DNA of 64,000 nt. Source: Oidiodendron maius Zn (taxonomy: Eukaryota; Ascomycota; Leotiomycetes; Myxotrichaceae). Location of the stretch: assembly GCA_000827325.1 (NCBI GenBank), contig KN832888.1, forward strand, positions 596,069-660,068, given 5' to 3'. Below, one piece after another: positions 44,089-56,951 of the stretch. The notes under the pieces are model-generated. The model was not told where the DNA came from. It made no database searches and saw only the letters and a program-made list of their open reading frames with translations. Both the position numbers and the translations under genes were made by a program. The stretch's first letter is position 1. Each line of letters starts with the position of its first letter.

Positions 44089-45668
44089 CACGTCTTACCA
44101 CCCAAGATTTTCATCGGCCATCTCCTGTCTTTAAATTTAGCTATGCAATCTTTGCATGATACATTTCATGTCCCCCAAATTCCCATGGCTGTCAATTTAG
44201 GTGCAGAAACTTATCTCTTTTAAATATCATTCATTAACCAGCCTGCAATGGATATGTACACGACTGCTCAGCAAGACCGAAGTCGACATCAATCATCTTT
44301 AAGCCAGATCCACATATTGGGATATTAGTTCAAACTTTGACACATTTAGTCTCAGGAAATGGTAACGATGCAAAATCGCGTTTAACTCCACTGGGATTGT
44401 GATTTCGGTCCCAGAGAACACCACTGGAGAGCATATAATGACCTATTTGCCCTCAAACATGCTACTTCCTACTCGATTCTGGGCAATCTACAAATGATGA
44501 TGGTGTGCCTGTCCTCCTGTGAGTAGACGGGAGAGTCTCTATAATATCTGTTCCCCCTGACAATACTTTTCTTTAGCCTAACTTGTCCTACATGGAAATC
44601 ATATGCGCAATTAACACAAGATCTCATGATACAGACTAAACTTAAGATCTTTCTGTCTTCGTGACAATCATCTCAACGTGAAGATTGCCAAAGTCGTGAA
44701 ACCGTAAAATCGAACTTATACTGTGGTGCTACTATTTCAACTTTTGACGTGGAGTTTATGAGGGAATATTCTGAGGACATGCAATGACTCTCATGGCTAT
44801 AAATGCTTTGACCACCTAAGAACTAAATAATATCAAAAAGAAAGAAATAGTCAGCTCTCAAAAGGCCTGATTTCGCATACATAGCTGGTTCTCTTTGTCT
44901 GTTTATATCTAAAGACTAAATGGTGTGCGGAAACTATGTGACGTTTAGAAGCCCACTGAGGTAAGTTAAAGAGACTGAATGCCTTACATAATTTTGAGGC
45001 GCTCCTATAGAATAAAATAAATAGGTTAAAACTAAAAAGCTATTACTATGATGTTCTAATATATTTACAAAGGACTTTGTGGAGGAGGGCCTCAAATACG
45101 AAATAATATGTATACTTTAAAGCTTCAAGGTAAACCTTTAAATAAAAGGGGGCAGATCATTGTAGACTTGGCTTAGTTCAATAGCTTAGTTAGCCAGTAG
45201 GACAAAATCGCATCCCACCTTTACTAAATACAACAACCTTACATGTCTACGCACTTCTCATACTGGTCATGGCGTGTGTACCTTGGAAAACCACCTAGAT
45301 GAAGTTCGCTCTTTTACTAGACAAATGTGCGGTAAGTGCAAGCTAAATGAATAGAGCGAGCACTGATTGCAACACTCAAATTAGATACCCAGTTGGCTGA
45401 GACTGGAGATAAGTAGCAGGAGGAGCGAGCAGCATCAGCACGCAATTTTCTGCTCGTCTCAGTAGAAGGGCTACTGGATGCCTGGATATAGAGACCAAGG
45501 GACCACCGCGTAGAATAAACCGTGAATAATACAAAAATTTCTATCATAACTATCAACCATGGGTATTTTTTTGTACTTGTACACCAGACGACCGCCACCC
45601 ATCTGAGACGACTCAAACATCAATACGAACAAGCTTAAAATGTACAGTTGTGTAAACCACCACGAACC

Positions 45669-48600
45669 TTAGAGTTCGTCAGCGACGCCATTAGGCTCTA
45701 ACAAGGAGCCTCGGGGTGGACTGGCCCCGTTGATTGACTTCGACTTATCGGAATCCGGTGGTGTAATGCCGTTGATATGCACCGAAGCCCCATTCAGGTC
45801 AGCATTACCTGGGCATTGCTCTGGCAGAAGATGGTAAAGCCTTTGCTCCCTAGCCAAGTTGTAGTAGTCCGGTTCGCCAGGAAAGACTTGCAGCAAACCT
45901 CGTCGAGGAACTTTTCTTTCACCAAAAGACGTGGCGCTCGTCTTCGTATGAGGGGCTTCACGTTGCTTTATGAAGTCCCCATTTACGAAGTGATTTGGTT
46001 GTGGGGCGAATTTTTGATTTGGATCTGTATCTGGATCCTCCCTCCACTTTCCACGAGTAGATTGAGAAGGGTCGACAAGAAGCTCTCGATATTTGACTAT
46101 CATCTCGAGATTCCGGAGGTGAGGGAAATTGGGAACGACAAACATAAACTCAGAGACCTGGTATTCTGTTAGGGAGTCATAAGAGTGAACCAGGGCGGCT
46201 ACATACCTTGACGAAGAACAAGTCCAGGCTAAGGAAGAGTGCTTTGCTTGCTTCAATCACCTTCCATGCTTGTTGCCCATTATCTGGAAGTTGCTCTGGA
46301 AGTTGCCTACGCAGGTACGTCAAGCTAGGATCATACATGGAATACAGTCCGTTTTGGATCCTCCAGAGGGCTTGCTTCATTGATGGTGATAGGGAAATGC
46401 GTTCCCAGGCAGTATCTATATAAGTTAGTGAGATATTTCCGAATGTCAGTCCCGTGACTTACACCTTGAGAGCTGGATATCTTTCTCCCCAAGAAGAATT
46501 GCGGCGTGAGTGTTCAACATCCATTGCTCCCGGCCATTTGGATGACCTGTAGCCTCAGGCTTAATCGTGTCGAACCGGAATCCCTCGATAATCCTGAAAA
46601 GCATAGCAATCTCGGGAGTTTTGGGTTCTTTCGCACCGTCAAGCCACCTGAGCAGTAAAGGTAGCTTTGCAAGTCTCTCCTTATTCTTCTGCTCCTCAAT
46701 CCTCGCTCTCTCAGCGCGTTGCTGTTCCTGGATCTGTGCTCGCCGACGTTCCTGGTCCTTCTGTCTTTGTTTTTCTTGCTCAAGATACAAAGCTCTCTGC
46801 CTCTCTTGCTCTCGAGCATGAGCTTCCATCTCTTCTTGACGCTGGCGCTCCTTTAGTTCATTCTCTTCTTGTTGACGTTTTAGCTCTTCCTCACGGAGTG
46901 CCTCTTCACGGGAAGCCCTGTCCTGTTCAATGCGTTCAAGCCTCAGCTGTTTTTCCAACTCAGCCTTCTGTTTAGCTTCACGCTCCTCTATTTCATGTTG
47001 TTCTAGCACATCCTCGTCACCAGCAGCCTTGAGTTCGATAGATGCAGCGGTTTCAGAAGAATCACGTTTAGTGCTTTCTTCAGCTACAGGCTTCGAAGTT
47101 GTTGAGATTGAATCAGAAGAAGTCGCTTGTCCTTTAGACGCGTCTTCGCCTGAATTAGAATGTCTAGGCTCTTCAGGAGACTTCACTTGCTTAGATGGGC
47201 GCATAGACACCTCCCCACTTATTAGATCGCCATCAGCTTTGGCAGCAGATTTCTTGCCGAAGGCATCAGTCTTGCTGTTGTTCATGCGCTGGTCTGGAGA
47301 TGAGCTAGATGCGCGCTCTGCCTTCGAATCAGATTTGGCGGTTGCATCTCCTTCTAGCTTCCTCCTCTTCTGTGGACTCCCACTTTGGTCCTGGTTTGTG
47401 ACTTCGTGCATGCTCGAGCGAGGTGGGGTTTCACTCTTCCAAGGCCTTTTGGCAGGACTCTCGCCACGTATCGCAGTCAGCCTATCCTTCGAGTCATCCC
47501 TTTTAATTGATCTTGGTCTTTCCCTGTCATGATGTTTTTCAGAGGTCGACTCTTGTTCATTGTTACTTGAGCCTTTGGAAATGCGGGAAATGCTAGGGCT
47601 ACTCTTCCTGGCCAGTTTATCCGCATTACTCTCAGGGTCGCGTCTTTCTTTGCCAGATGTGCCGGACGCGTTAGATGCAACGCTAGTGCGTCTTTGTTTG
47701 TCCAGATCCCTTTCACCTCTAAATTCCTTCCCAGACACAAGTTTACGGCGTGGTTTCATTGTTGTTTCACTCTCAGAAGATGCGATGGCAGCATCGTACT
47801 CAGATCTTTTAGACTGATTCTTATGCTTTGGAGGGCCAAGTGGCGCTGCGTCATCGTCCGGTACGGTGCTAGAGGATACATTCTCCTCCTTCCTTGGACG
47901 ACCTGGTCCTCTCTTTAAAGTCACTTGTCCTTCCTTTGACTGATTGGCAGAAGAATTGCTCCTGTGCTGTGTTCTACTAGATTCAGGTTCTGTGGCCTTC
48001 GCGTGAGATCGTGATGTGTGTTGTTCGTCTCGTCGAGACAGCTTTGAATCACGGGTTGCTTCTCGTCCGTCTCGTCGAAGCCCGGGGGATCGAGGCTTAC
48101 TTGAAGATGACGGATGCGTTTTATTGTATTTGATGAATGCATCCTTCAAAAGTTGCTCCTCCTCCTTCCAGAGATTCCCAGCCCTTCTCTTCGCAATCTC
48201 GTAGTAAGTTTCTCCATTGAAACGACGTGTAGGATTAAAAGCAGGCTGGCTAAGGAACAACTCGATGACTTTGAGGCTGTCTCTGCCAATAGCTGCAAGT
48301 ATTGGCGTGGCACTTTCCGGTGGCATGTCGTCAAGAGGGTCCGGATCGGGGTTGGTTACACTGAATCCAAACAGCATATTAATGACCTCGTCGTAACCAG
48401 CTTTGGCAGCAATTATGAGGGATTTTGGATCATCCACGTCATTGTTAAAAACGTCTAATATTCTGACCACCGTCCTAATATCATTTGAGCCAGCTGCTCG
48501 CCTTAGTTCATTCAAGTTGAGCGGCTGATATAGTTCCCGATCGCTGGTCTTTATGGAACGCGTAGTAGCATTTCTTCGGCTTGTGTGGCTGATTGCTAAC

Positions 48601-50456
48601 GCATCATGTGCATGGGCAGGTGGAGTTTGGCGAGGGCTTCCCTTAGAGTATGACAATCGACTCTCCGCATTGTCATGTAGCTGGTCATCTTCTGATGGCC
48701 GTCGAACATCGCTAGTTCTTTGCTTTGCTGCATTGATTGCATCCTTTATCTCTGCAGCGGCATCATCTTCATCATCAACTAGATCATAAGGATCTTCACC
48801 TTTTCCATTGGCCTTTCGTGGGTTGGCACCAGCTGAGAGGAGAGCTCTGACGCACTCGAGATGACTATTATCGATAGCATCGTGCAGGGGTGTATCTCTG
48901 GCAAGGTTAACTGGGTCGACAATACATCCGGAATCCAATAACAGCTTCACAATATCGACGTGGCCAGCAATGCTGGCAGCATGGAGTGGTGTATTCATAG
49001 CATGATCTGGTTCATCAAGATCCTCTGGTCTTTCTTCCAACCTTTGTTTAACGATATCTAACTTGCCAGAGGCACAAGCTCTTGCGAGTAGAGTCTGACC
49101 AGAAGAATTGACATGCTTCCTATGGGGGGCTACTTTGGCGGGCGAGATTGTCGACTCGCCAGTCGTCGGGGCAGCAAGATGCCGCAATCTTGAACTTCGA
49201 GGATGAGAGCTTCCGCTGGCCGAAGATTCATCAGATTGATATTCTGTTGACTGCAGCGGAGCCGGCACACGTTTCTTTTTATGGCTCAACCCATGGGTAG
49301 ACTTTGATGGCAGTTGCGTCGAGGTGCTTCTCCTGTGGCTCCTTGAATGCGGAGACACCGATCTTGTACGCTTCTGTGTGTGGTTTTCTGGATTTGGTTT
49401 GAGAGAAGTACGGCGGTCTTTGTTGTGTCTGTGGTCGGCACCGGAGCTTCGTTGCCGGTTGAATCTTCGCCCATCATCGTCGCCTTCATCTCCAGATCCT
49501 GACGCGAACTGCTTACGCCGCGGAAGAACTCGATCAACTGACTTGGCTTTGTCACGACTCTTCAATCGAGGCGATGGTGATCTTGATACATCCGAATCGG
49601 ATGCCCCCGGTTTGGATAATGACGACCTTGTAGTGGCAACTGGTGAAGTGGGAACAGAGCTGAGGCCGCTGGAGTTTCCAGGAGCAGAATCCACTTTGTT
49701 TGATCCATTGCCATCTCCGTGTCCATTTCCATGAGTGGATCGCTTTCTCTTTCCTAGCATGGAGGTAGCTGAGCCGGCTCCACTCTTCTGCTGAGCATCC
49801 CCATCTGTCATCTTAGCATCTTCTTCATTGCTAGCCTCCTCAGCGGTGTTTCGGCCACTCGCACGGTCAGTTCCAATATGTGGCGCATCGCCGAACTCCT
49901 CATCATCGCTTTTATCTTCATGCTTGATGGATTTCTTGACCTTGGAGGGAGAGTGCCCATCCTTTCCTGGCAGAACGATTGTCTCTGCCTCTGAGTCGCT
50001 CTTCACTCCAGCATCTCTAGGAGAAGCTTCCGGGGCCTCATTTGGTGCAATCAGGTCTATACCATCATCATGTGTAGGTGCCGGTGGCGAGGATCTGAAG
50101 CCGTCTGGCGTGCTGCCTATTTCGCCTTTTTCTCCTTCACCGACATGACCAGAAGCTGAGGCCACTGGTATCACAGCGGCGACTGGCACGTCGTCTTGGG
50201 CATCCATAGCATCTAGACAGGGTGTCGCCAATGCTTGCACATCATCCTGGGACTGATTTTCTAAGAGACACCGTGACGGTGCCTGGTGAGAGGGACAAGG
50301 AGAGTCATCCAAGTCCCTGTGTCGTGAGATCAGCGGCAGCCTTGGTAGGGTCGCCGCGTGGGTAAATATCGGTTGGAATCGGTAGGTAAGTGTGTGAGGC
50401 GGCGCGCAGGGCTCGACACTGCTACTCGTCGCAATTAGAATGTTCGTTGTGGTCAT
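45669..50456 (-). CDS. HOS4: Hos4-like ankyrin-repeat protein (Set3 histone deacetylase complex)
   Basis: Exons 50456-46463, 46415-46207 and 46157-45669 give up to 1563 residues. Hos4 is the ankyrin subunit of the nuclear Set3C deacetylase complex. Residues about 450-570 hold ankyrin repeats: GQTLLARACASGKLDIVKQ, NTPLHAASIAGHVDIVKLLL and DTPLHDAIDNSHLECVRALL. Disordered Ser/Lys-rich regions flank them, with a motif like an AT-hook (KRGPGRPRKEE), and a highly charged helix (KQKAELEKQLRLERIEQDR…) near 1180-1290. The conserved end reads LFRIIEGFRFDTIKPEATG, then LSRYTAWERISLSPSMKQAL, LFLSLDLFFVK and VSEFMFVVPNFPHLRNLEM. Introns are 47 and 49 nt. The true start may be the ATG at 50207 (MDAQDDVPV), since the first 83 residues look like leader sequence. 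Confidence 0.82.
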
Positions 50457-50711
50457 GGAATGAAGAGGCTGCGTCTCAATCCTTCAATGTTGAAGTTGCT
50501 GGGGAGTGGCGGGCTACCTGTTTGGACTCGCTACCATCATGGCCCAATGCGGTTACCGTACAAATCATCAAATAAAAACAGAAAGGGGATCACCGCTCGT
50601 GATCCCCACAAGACATTAAGGACTGGACCTGCCACTGCTGTTATCGCTGCCCTTTGAACGAATAACTTCCGCAGTTTCAGGGTCTGTCCTTTGGAGCGTT
50701 CACTCCTTGCT

Positions 50712-51514
50712 ATGGAGGGCAATTGCCCTCAACTAAACTCCATGCCAGCCTCTCTTGAAGAAGTCAGAATCAACGGTCTTCCATCATTTGCTTACTATAT
50801 TGCAGATTTCATCAGCAAAGAGGAGGAACAAGTTCTCCTGGATAAGGTTGTATTCCGTTGCTGGAATCTCGTTCATGCTAACTGGTAAAGATTGAGACAT
50901 CCCCCAAACCACGATGGAAACAGCTTTCGCGCCGAAGACTGCAGACTTGGCCGTCTGATCTTCATAAAGACGCTCTCCTTGGCTCTCCACTGCCAAAATG
51001 GCTGACAGAGCCTATAATCCCTCGGTTGCTCTCATGCCCGATCTCAGTTGAGGGTGGGCATGATCATCACATATTCGGAGATAGCCCGCATGGTCAACCC
51101 AACCATGTCCTTATCAACGAATATTTACCTGGGCAGGGGATTATGCCGCACAAGGACGGTCCGGCATACCATCCAGTGGTATGCACAGTCAGTCTAAGGG
51201 CAAGCCTGTGCTTAGATATTTACGGTAGCAAAGAGGACGGAGCGACAGAAGAGGATCCACGTTGGAGGGTTCTCCAGGAACCAAGATCTCTTCTCATTAC
51301 CACTGGCGACTTATATACAGAATACCTGCATGGCATTCAAGAGGTTAAGGAATATACTAATCTTGGCCCGTCAACGATCTGTAATTGGGACCTCCTTCGA
51401 TCTCCTCATAATATTATAGACGGAAGACTGGAACGCCACACTCGCACAAGCCTAACGTATCGCGATGTGCTGAAAGTATCAAGGCTGAGTGCAAAATTGA
51501 TGGGAAAGCGCTAA
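50712..51514 (+). CDS. ALKBH6: AlkB-like dioxygenase, ALKBH6 type
   Basis: An Fe(II)/2-oxoglutarate dioxygenase. Exons 50712-50846 and 50891-51514 give 252 residues. The iron ligands are the HKD at about residues 132-134 ([11 protein letters not shown]) and His about 192 (EYLHGIQE); the oxoglutarate-binding Arg pair is in [44 protein letters not shown] and [11 protein letters not shown] are characteristic of the ALKBH6 group. The 44-nt intron splits after DK; its acceptor AAG at 50890 gives the conserved junction. The first in-frame ATG is 50712. ALKBH6 substrates are poorly defined, so reaction type is known and target is not. The stop is just 15 nt from the convergent DFG10 stop. Confidence 0.87.
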
Positions 51515-51529
51515 ATTAAGCATATGAAC

Positions 51530-52489
51530 TCAATAGATATATGGCACCATTCTCCACCGCCCTTTCAACTTTTCCTCGCCAAACTTCTCTGCGTACCATT
51601 TCCTAGTTGAGTCTGCCGTTACCGCAAGATTCGACACCACAAATACCATGCCACTGAGGACAGTACTGTTCAATACTTGCCCTTTTGGTGCCGCTACAAT
51701 GGCAATCGCGAGATAAATAAAGCACTCGGAGGTATAATGCGGGCATATGACGGCACGGAATAACTTGTGGTCCGGAAGTGTGTATTTCTTCAAACTGGCG
51801 AGATATACGTGGCAGTCGTGCTGGATACCTGATGCCAGGATAAATATAGGAACTGCAATGAAGGTTTTTATGGACGGCTTTGAAATCTCCAAGAGGCTCG
51901 TATGTAATTCAACGCTGTTTAATGCATCTAGGCGAGTCAGCCACCGGCAGTTAACCTGTGGAAGTCACTCACCGATCCCTTCAATCCAAACAGAGATGCC
52001 CATGAAAATATAATACGCAATGCCTGTCAACCAAATCCCAGCCCACATCTTGGAGTGTGAGGGCTTTGTAAGAGTGATGCATTCGTAAAGTCTTCGTATC
52101 CCCTGCAGTGTCATGAAGACCCATGCCTGGAAGACTTGGTTAAATGTCATCCCTGGGACATCCGATGCTTGATGCCATGACGCAAGAAAATTGAAGATTC
52201 TGCCACGTGTGAGGAGTTGAATAGCCCAGAATATGGAAGATGCCACCGAGATGACATAGAAATGTGTGAACCATGTATGGGGGACTTGAAAGGAGGTTAC
52301 GAAATCCAATACAAACGAGAGCTTGAATTCAGGATGTATCGCTTCTCCTTTTGCCCCTTGAGGAACTGTCTTTTCCCGTCTAGACCCGTAGTTCATAATC
52401 TGCCTTCGAAATGAAGGCACCAGGAGACCGCCAATATTAACGGCTACCCCAATGGTGAAGAAGAATTTACACAGCAATGCGACATCCAT
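51530..52489 (-). CDS. DFG10: Polyprenol reductase (SRD5A3/Dfg10)
   Basis: An ER membrane enzyme of the steroid 5-alpha-reductase family, needed to make dolichol for N-glycosylation. Exons 52489-51973 and 51927-51530 give 304 residues. The start MDVALLCKFFFTIGVAVNIG is the first of about six hydrophobic segments. Motifs include FKLSFVLDFVTSFQVPHTWF and MTLQGIRRLYECI (the QxxRRxYE signature), and the conserved C-terminal LFRAVICPHYTSECFIYLA with ending GRWRMVPYIY. The 45-nt intron joins EGI-DALNSVELHTS. It is divergent from DRG1 with about 200 nt between start codons. Confidence 0.92.
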
Positions 52490-52689
52490 AATGGTAAACT
52501 TCCTATTTTGTAGCAAGAGGTTCAGTAAAATATGGACATCGGTGATTAGAATATTTTTCCGTTCCGAAAAATATTTTGCCTCAGGAACAATTTAATTACG
52601 ACCCCACATCTGCGCCCTCCTCTTCAACATAAAAAAATTAACCTCCAGAGACAACCATTTCCTAAGATCCTGAGACAAAAGTTTCAACA

Positions 52690-54254
52690 ATGGCGACCAC
52701 AGTGGATAAGGTCAAGCATCCCAATCCATGCATACGAACCCAGCTAACCATTCACCACAGATTAAAGATATTGAGGCCGAAGTAAGTACCCCACACGCCT
52801 CGGACTCTAGTTGCCTCATGATTGAACTTTATGGTGCCTCGTCATGTGCTAATCTTTCTGCAGATGGCTAAGACGCAGAAGAATAAGGCGACTTCCTTCC
52901 ATCTTGGACAACTCAAGGCCAAACTCGCCAAGTTAAAACGGGAACTGTTAACTCCAACTTCTAGTGGTGGAGGTGGCGGGGTAGGGTTTGATGTTGCTAG
53001 GACGGGTGTTGCCAGTGTTGGTTTCATAGGATTTCCATCAGTTGGGAAAAGTACGCTCATGAGTAAACTTACTGGGCAGCATTCAGAGGCTGCAGCCTAC
53101 GAATTCACAACACTGACTACGGTCCCCGGCCAAGTTGCATATAACGGGGCTAAGATACAAATGCTAGACTTGCCGGGTATTATTCAGGGGGCAAAAGACG
53201 GCAAAGGAAGAGGCCGACAGGTTATAGCAGTGGCCAAGACATGTCATTTAATATTTATTGTCCTCGATGTCAATAAGCCTCTCACGGACAAGAAGGTCAT
53301 TGAGGCCGAGTTGGAGGGTTTCGGTATCCGAGTCAACAAACAGCCACCAAATATCGTTTTCAAAAAAAAAGACAAGGGCGGAATCAGCATCACAAATACC
53401 GTGCCTTTGACGCATATTGATCACGATGAAATCAAGGCTGTTATGGGAGAGTACAAAATATCATCCGCAGATATCGCAATTCGATGCGACGCCACAATCG
53501 ACGACCTCATAGACGTTCTGGAAGCCAAGAGCAGAAGTTACATACCAGTCATATACGCGCTGAACAAAATTGACGCTATATCTATAGAAGAATTGGATTT
53601 GCTGTACAGAATTCCAAACGCGTGTCCAATATCCTCCGAACACGGTTGGAATATTGATGAACTATTGGAACAAATGTAAGTATTAAGAGTGTTCTCTTCA
53701 GAATTTTATTCTTTAAGTCTCAAGGACCTGCTACATTAGTGCCATTAGGCTATGTCCAACTGCATTGCAGGGTGGATACGTGGGATATATCTTCTCGTAT
53801 GTGGGTATCTTATGCTAACTTTGAATAATAGGTGGGAAAAGCTCAACCTTGTACGGGTACGCAACCTCCATTCAATGCAATATAATGAGTCTGATGCCGA
53901 CTACTTCTGTGACAAATAGGTCTACACTAAGCCCAAGGGGAAGTTACCCGATTACACGCAGCCAGTTGTGTTACGTTCCAACAAGTGCACAGTTGAAGAT
54001 TTTGTAAGTTAAATTCCAGTTGCCAAGTCACGTCACCCAACAGTGTGCTTACCTTATAAGTGTAATGCTATTCATAAGACTATCGTCGAACAATTCAGGG
54101 TAGCTATAGTGTACGGCAAATCTGTGAAGCACCAGCCGCAACGAGTCGGCTTAAGCCACGAACTCGCTGATGAAGATATCAGTACGTGCCCACGAAGCTT
54201 GTGTCTTCTCAAGATTTTTACCTAACCAGTACAGTAACCATAATCAAACGGTAA
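52690..54254 (+). CDS. RBG1: Developmentally regulated GTP-binding protein 1 (Rbg1)
   Basis: A translation-associated GTPase that works with Tma46/DFRP1 on ribosomes. Seven exons: 52690-52710, 52761-52781, 52864-53675, 53832-53856, 53920-54003, 54061-54181 and 54235-54254, giving 367 residues. The first two exons are 21 nt each (MATTVDK, IKDIEAE) and the fourth 25 nt. G1 is GFPSVGKST (about residue 70), followed by TTLTTVPG, the G3 motif [18 protein letters not shown] and G4 NKID. The C-terminal TGS domain reads [48 protein letters not shown] and ends ITIIKR. This is the DRG1 branch (long basic N-terminus [22 protein letters not shown]). Six introns make it the most fragmented gene here. Confidence 0.95.
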
Positions 54255-56951
54255 ATGGCATTGACTGTTGCATGCGGCATGACCAGATAGGGGTAGTCCA
54301 GGTACACCAACAGAAGGTTGGTTGAGGGGGCGGTAACCAGACACGGAGCCTTTGTAAATAGGGGTAATGATCCTTGATACTAGACAACGTTGGTCAGCCT
54401 CAGGGGATGTTATAACAGCGCGACGGCGGCTAAGAAAGAGGAGTTCCCAACCAACTCTCCAACGGTCGCAGCTCTATGCGCGGGGGAAACCTCTTCCGCT
54501 CTTTTGAAATGCTTTCAGGAGGCCATGTCAGACATGGGACAAGAATAACATGCCAATTGATCTCCAGGGCAGCGCCACTGTCACAAGAAAAGGGGCGTGT
54601 GTTTGAGCTTTCTCTTTCCTTCTGGTTATCGGCCCTGAGACTTCATCTTACCCCAGATAGACGCATTATGCAGCCGTAGTCCGACCAGGGATACAATAGT
54701 GGAGGAGCAGCTTAAGCAGCAGCAGCCTGCATAGCCGAAGCCATAAGGCAGTTGAAAGTACCAACTCAAATCGATCTACAGTCAAGCCTCAGCATCCAGC
54801 TGTCATTGAAGCACAGACAACGGATCATCGCGCAGGTGGCGCTTAGCAGAAGGTATCTGTATAAAGCTCTGTGCGTAGGTACATGTACATACGACGCCTT
54901 CAAGGAACAGGCATCGTCGGCATGGGGCCTAAACTCAAATTGTAATCTCCGTAAAGCCCATCTACGAAGGACGCCCAAGCGAATTGCCGACCTCGACCAT
55001 CTGCCCATCCAATGGTCCGGCGGGGCCAGGACACAAGCAGCTGATTTGGTCTGGAGTCGTCGAGTCGAAAGCGCCGTCTTGCCGCCGACCAAAAGGTGGG
55101 CGGCAACTTGACACGGGCTCGTCCGCCATGGGACAATATATCCCGAACCCCTACGGGGTGTCGCGAGGGCTAGAACCTGCCGATGTTATCGTCCGCGGCC
55201 TCGAGGGACCAGGGTTTGATCGAGAGCACTGAGGCAAGACCTCGTTGAGAACAGCGACCTTCTCGATAGAGAACTGCTGATATCATATCGCTCATCAGCA
55301 TCAGGGCGGGCAGCGCGGCCAGCGACCAGCTAGGCTGTGGAGCTTCCCTCCGCGCTTCTGCTCTTCAGCTCGGTTAGAGGATCCGGTATGAAGGACCTCG
55401 TGCGAGGTCGCAAGAGCCGTGAAACATTTGATCGCCTCCTGCTACCGTGCAGCGTCCAGTTGAGTCTGCGCAAATGATATGCGGCGCTGCGCGATGATCA
55501 CGACCACCGCCTGGCAAAAGCAAAAATTGGCCAGGATAAAAGCCCGGATTGGTCGAGAATGGGCCCCCAGCGTTGTCTCTTTTGGATCAATTCGGCCTGC
55601 TCGGCCTTGTCCTCTGGAGGATTCCCTTGCAGATCCTCTCACAATCGCCCATTAGCCTCGGAGGCAGCTTCCAAACCGGCACGGCCTCTGCCACAGCAAT
55701 AATAATGGGCGCGGAGTAATGCTCACCAGTCGACGGTGGCAGGCATCCTCGAAAAATGGCCGCCCACGGGCCAGTGGGAAGCTTCCCGGCGTGAGGAATG
55801 GCTTCGCGTACACTGGCCTTTCTCTCTGCCACCCAATGGCCTCGGGCGACGAAATCCCTCCCAACCTCGGACGGGGCCAACGATATCGGCCGATGGCACC
55901 TGTGAGGGAGGTCGTGCCACACTCCATCTGGCCAATGCGCCCGTACCCATACCCGACCAGAATAAGACGTGCGAGCCAGCCTGGTGTACGTACACGACTT
56001 AGAGGACGTCGCCGCGGTGGTACGAAGTACCTTCGGGTCCAGCCTGTGGTGGGAGGGCGTCCGCTCGGGATGCTGAAGGAACGGGCCATGCCTCCTTCTT
56101 AGTCTTGTGGTTGATGCTCCCTACGCTATCTCGTAGAGGCCGCACATGGCGGGGGCTTTGCTCAGGGCGGATGGCCCGGATTGGGAGGATATGCTGCTGC
56201 TCCGACCGCTTGGGGCCAGGCTGTCAAACAAGACACGACAGGAATCAATAAGAATTGTCCGATGGGCGAGCTGGATCATATTAGCATAAGGCAGGCCTTT
56301 TCATCTGAAGCCCTCCAACTCTGCGGCATTCAAACCCACGATCATCGAGGACCCTGCCCACGTTGCAGAACCATCGCTCGTCCATCCCCACGCTATCCAT
56401 CACGCTTGCCCGCCGCCCCTTGTTCGCAGCGGGCCACGCTGACCCCCCAAGAGACATAGGCTACCCCCCGTACCCGCGCTCTCAGAACCCTTGGAAGTCT
56501 CGAGATCCTAACTCGGCACACATCCAGTCGACTAAAGCCGCAGCTTCTCCGCACATGTACTCCGGGTGTAGCTTCTTCCCTGTGACCTCTCTTCCCGTAC
56601 AGACCTACATACTACATCTCTACCCTCTCCACGGCTCCCCAGCGGTCCGTCTGCATGCTCTGCCTGCCTTTGAGTTGACGGCGCGTGCAAGCAGCTATTC
56701 GCGCTCGAAGGCACTCTTTCATCCGCCTTGCTACAACCAACGCCGCTGCAGCTGAGCAGGCAGGGTTCATATCGAGCGCTGCGCCCAGGGACGATTGCTT
56801 ATCATGCATGCAGTCTGCCGTTCTTGAGAACCGCCTTAGCCAGGAACATCACCAACGTCGACGCCTTCATTGTGCGCGCGCTCACATATCGGACTGACGG
56901 TCCCTGATCGCGCTCATATTAAATCTTGGAGACCCCGTCGTCATCCGGAAG
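54255..56951. promoter_or_regulatory. 2.7-kb gene-free region upstream of the CENP-B-type gene
   Basis: No conserved protein is found. From about 54,900 to 56,500 the sequence is GC-rich and long frames stay open in several frames of both strands, which is expected from base composition and not a sign of coding. The end near 56,950 probably includes the leader of the HTH gene. Large upstream regions are common before developmental regulators. I see no repeat or RNA gene. Confidence 0.45.

Larger units (their letters stand above)
43811..45668. other. AT-rich gene desert
   Basis: 1.86 kb with no supportable gene, visibly more AT-rich than its neighbours, especially 44,700-45,250. It holds the promoter of the LysM gene with TCACGTGA at 43940 and 44081. 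A 99-codon minus-strand frame at 45317-45616 lacks any motif. The base bias could reflect repeat-induced point mutation of a decayed repeat, but I see no transposon remains. Confidence 0.5.

Noticed and set aside
45317-45616. 99-codon minus-strand frame in the AT-rich desert
   Set aside because: No conserved motif, lies in AT-rich sequence and has no neighbouring exons.
55587-56102. Overlapping frames above 100 codons on both strands
   Set aside because: Several frames are open at the same place, as expected from GC-rich sequence. None shows a domain.
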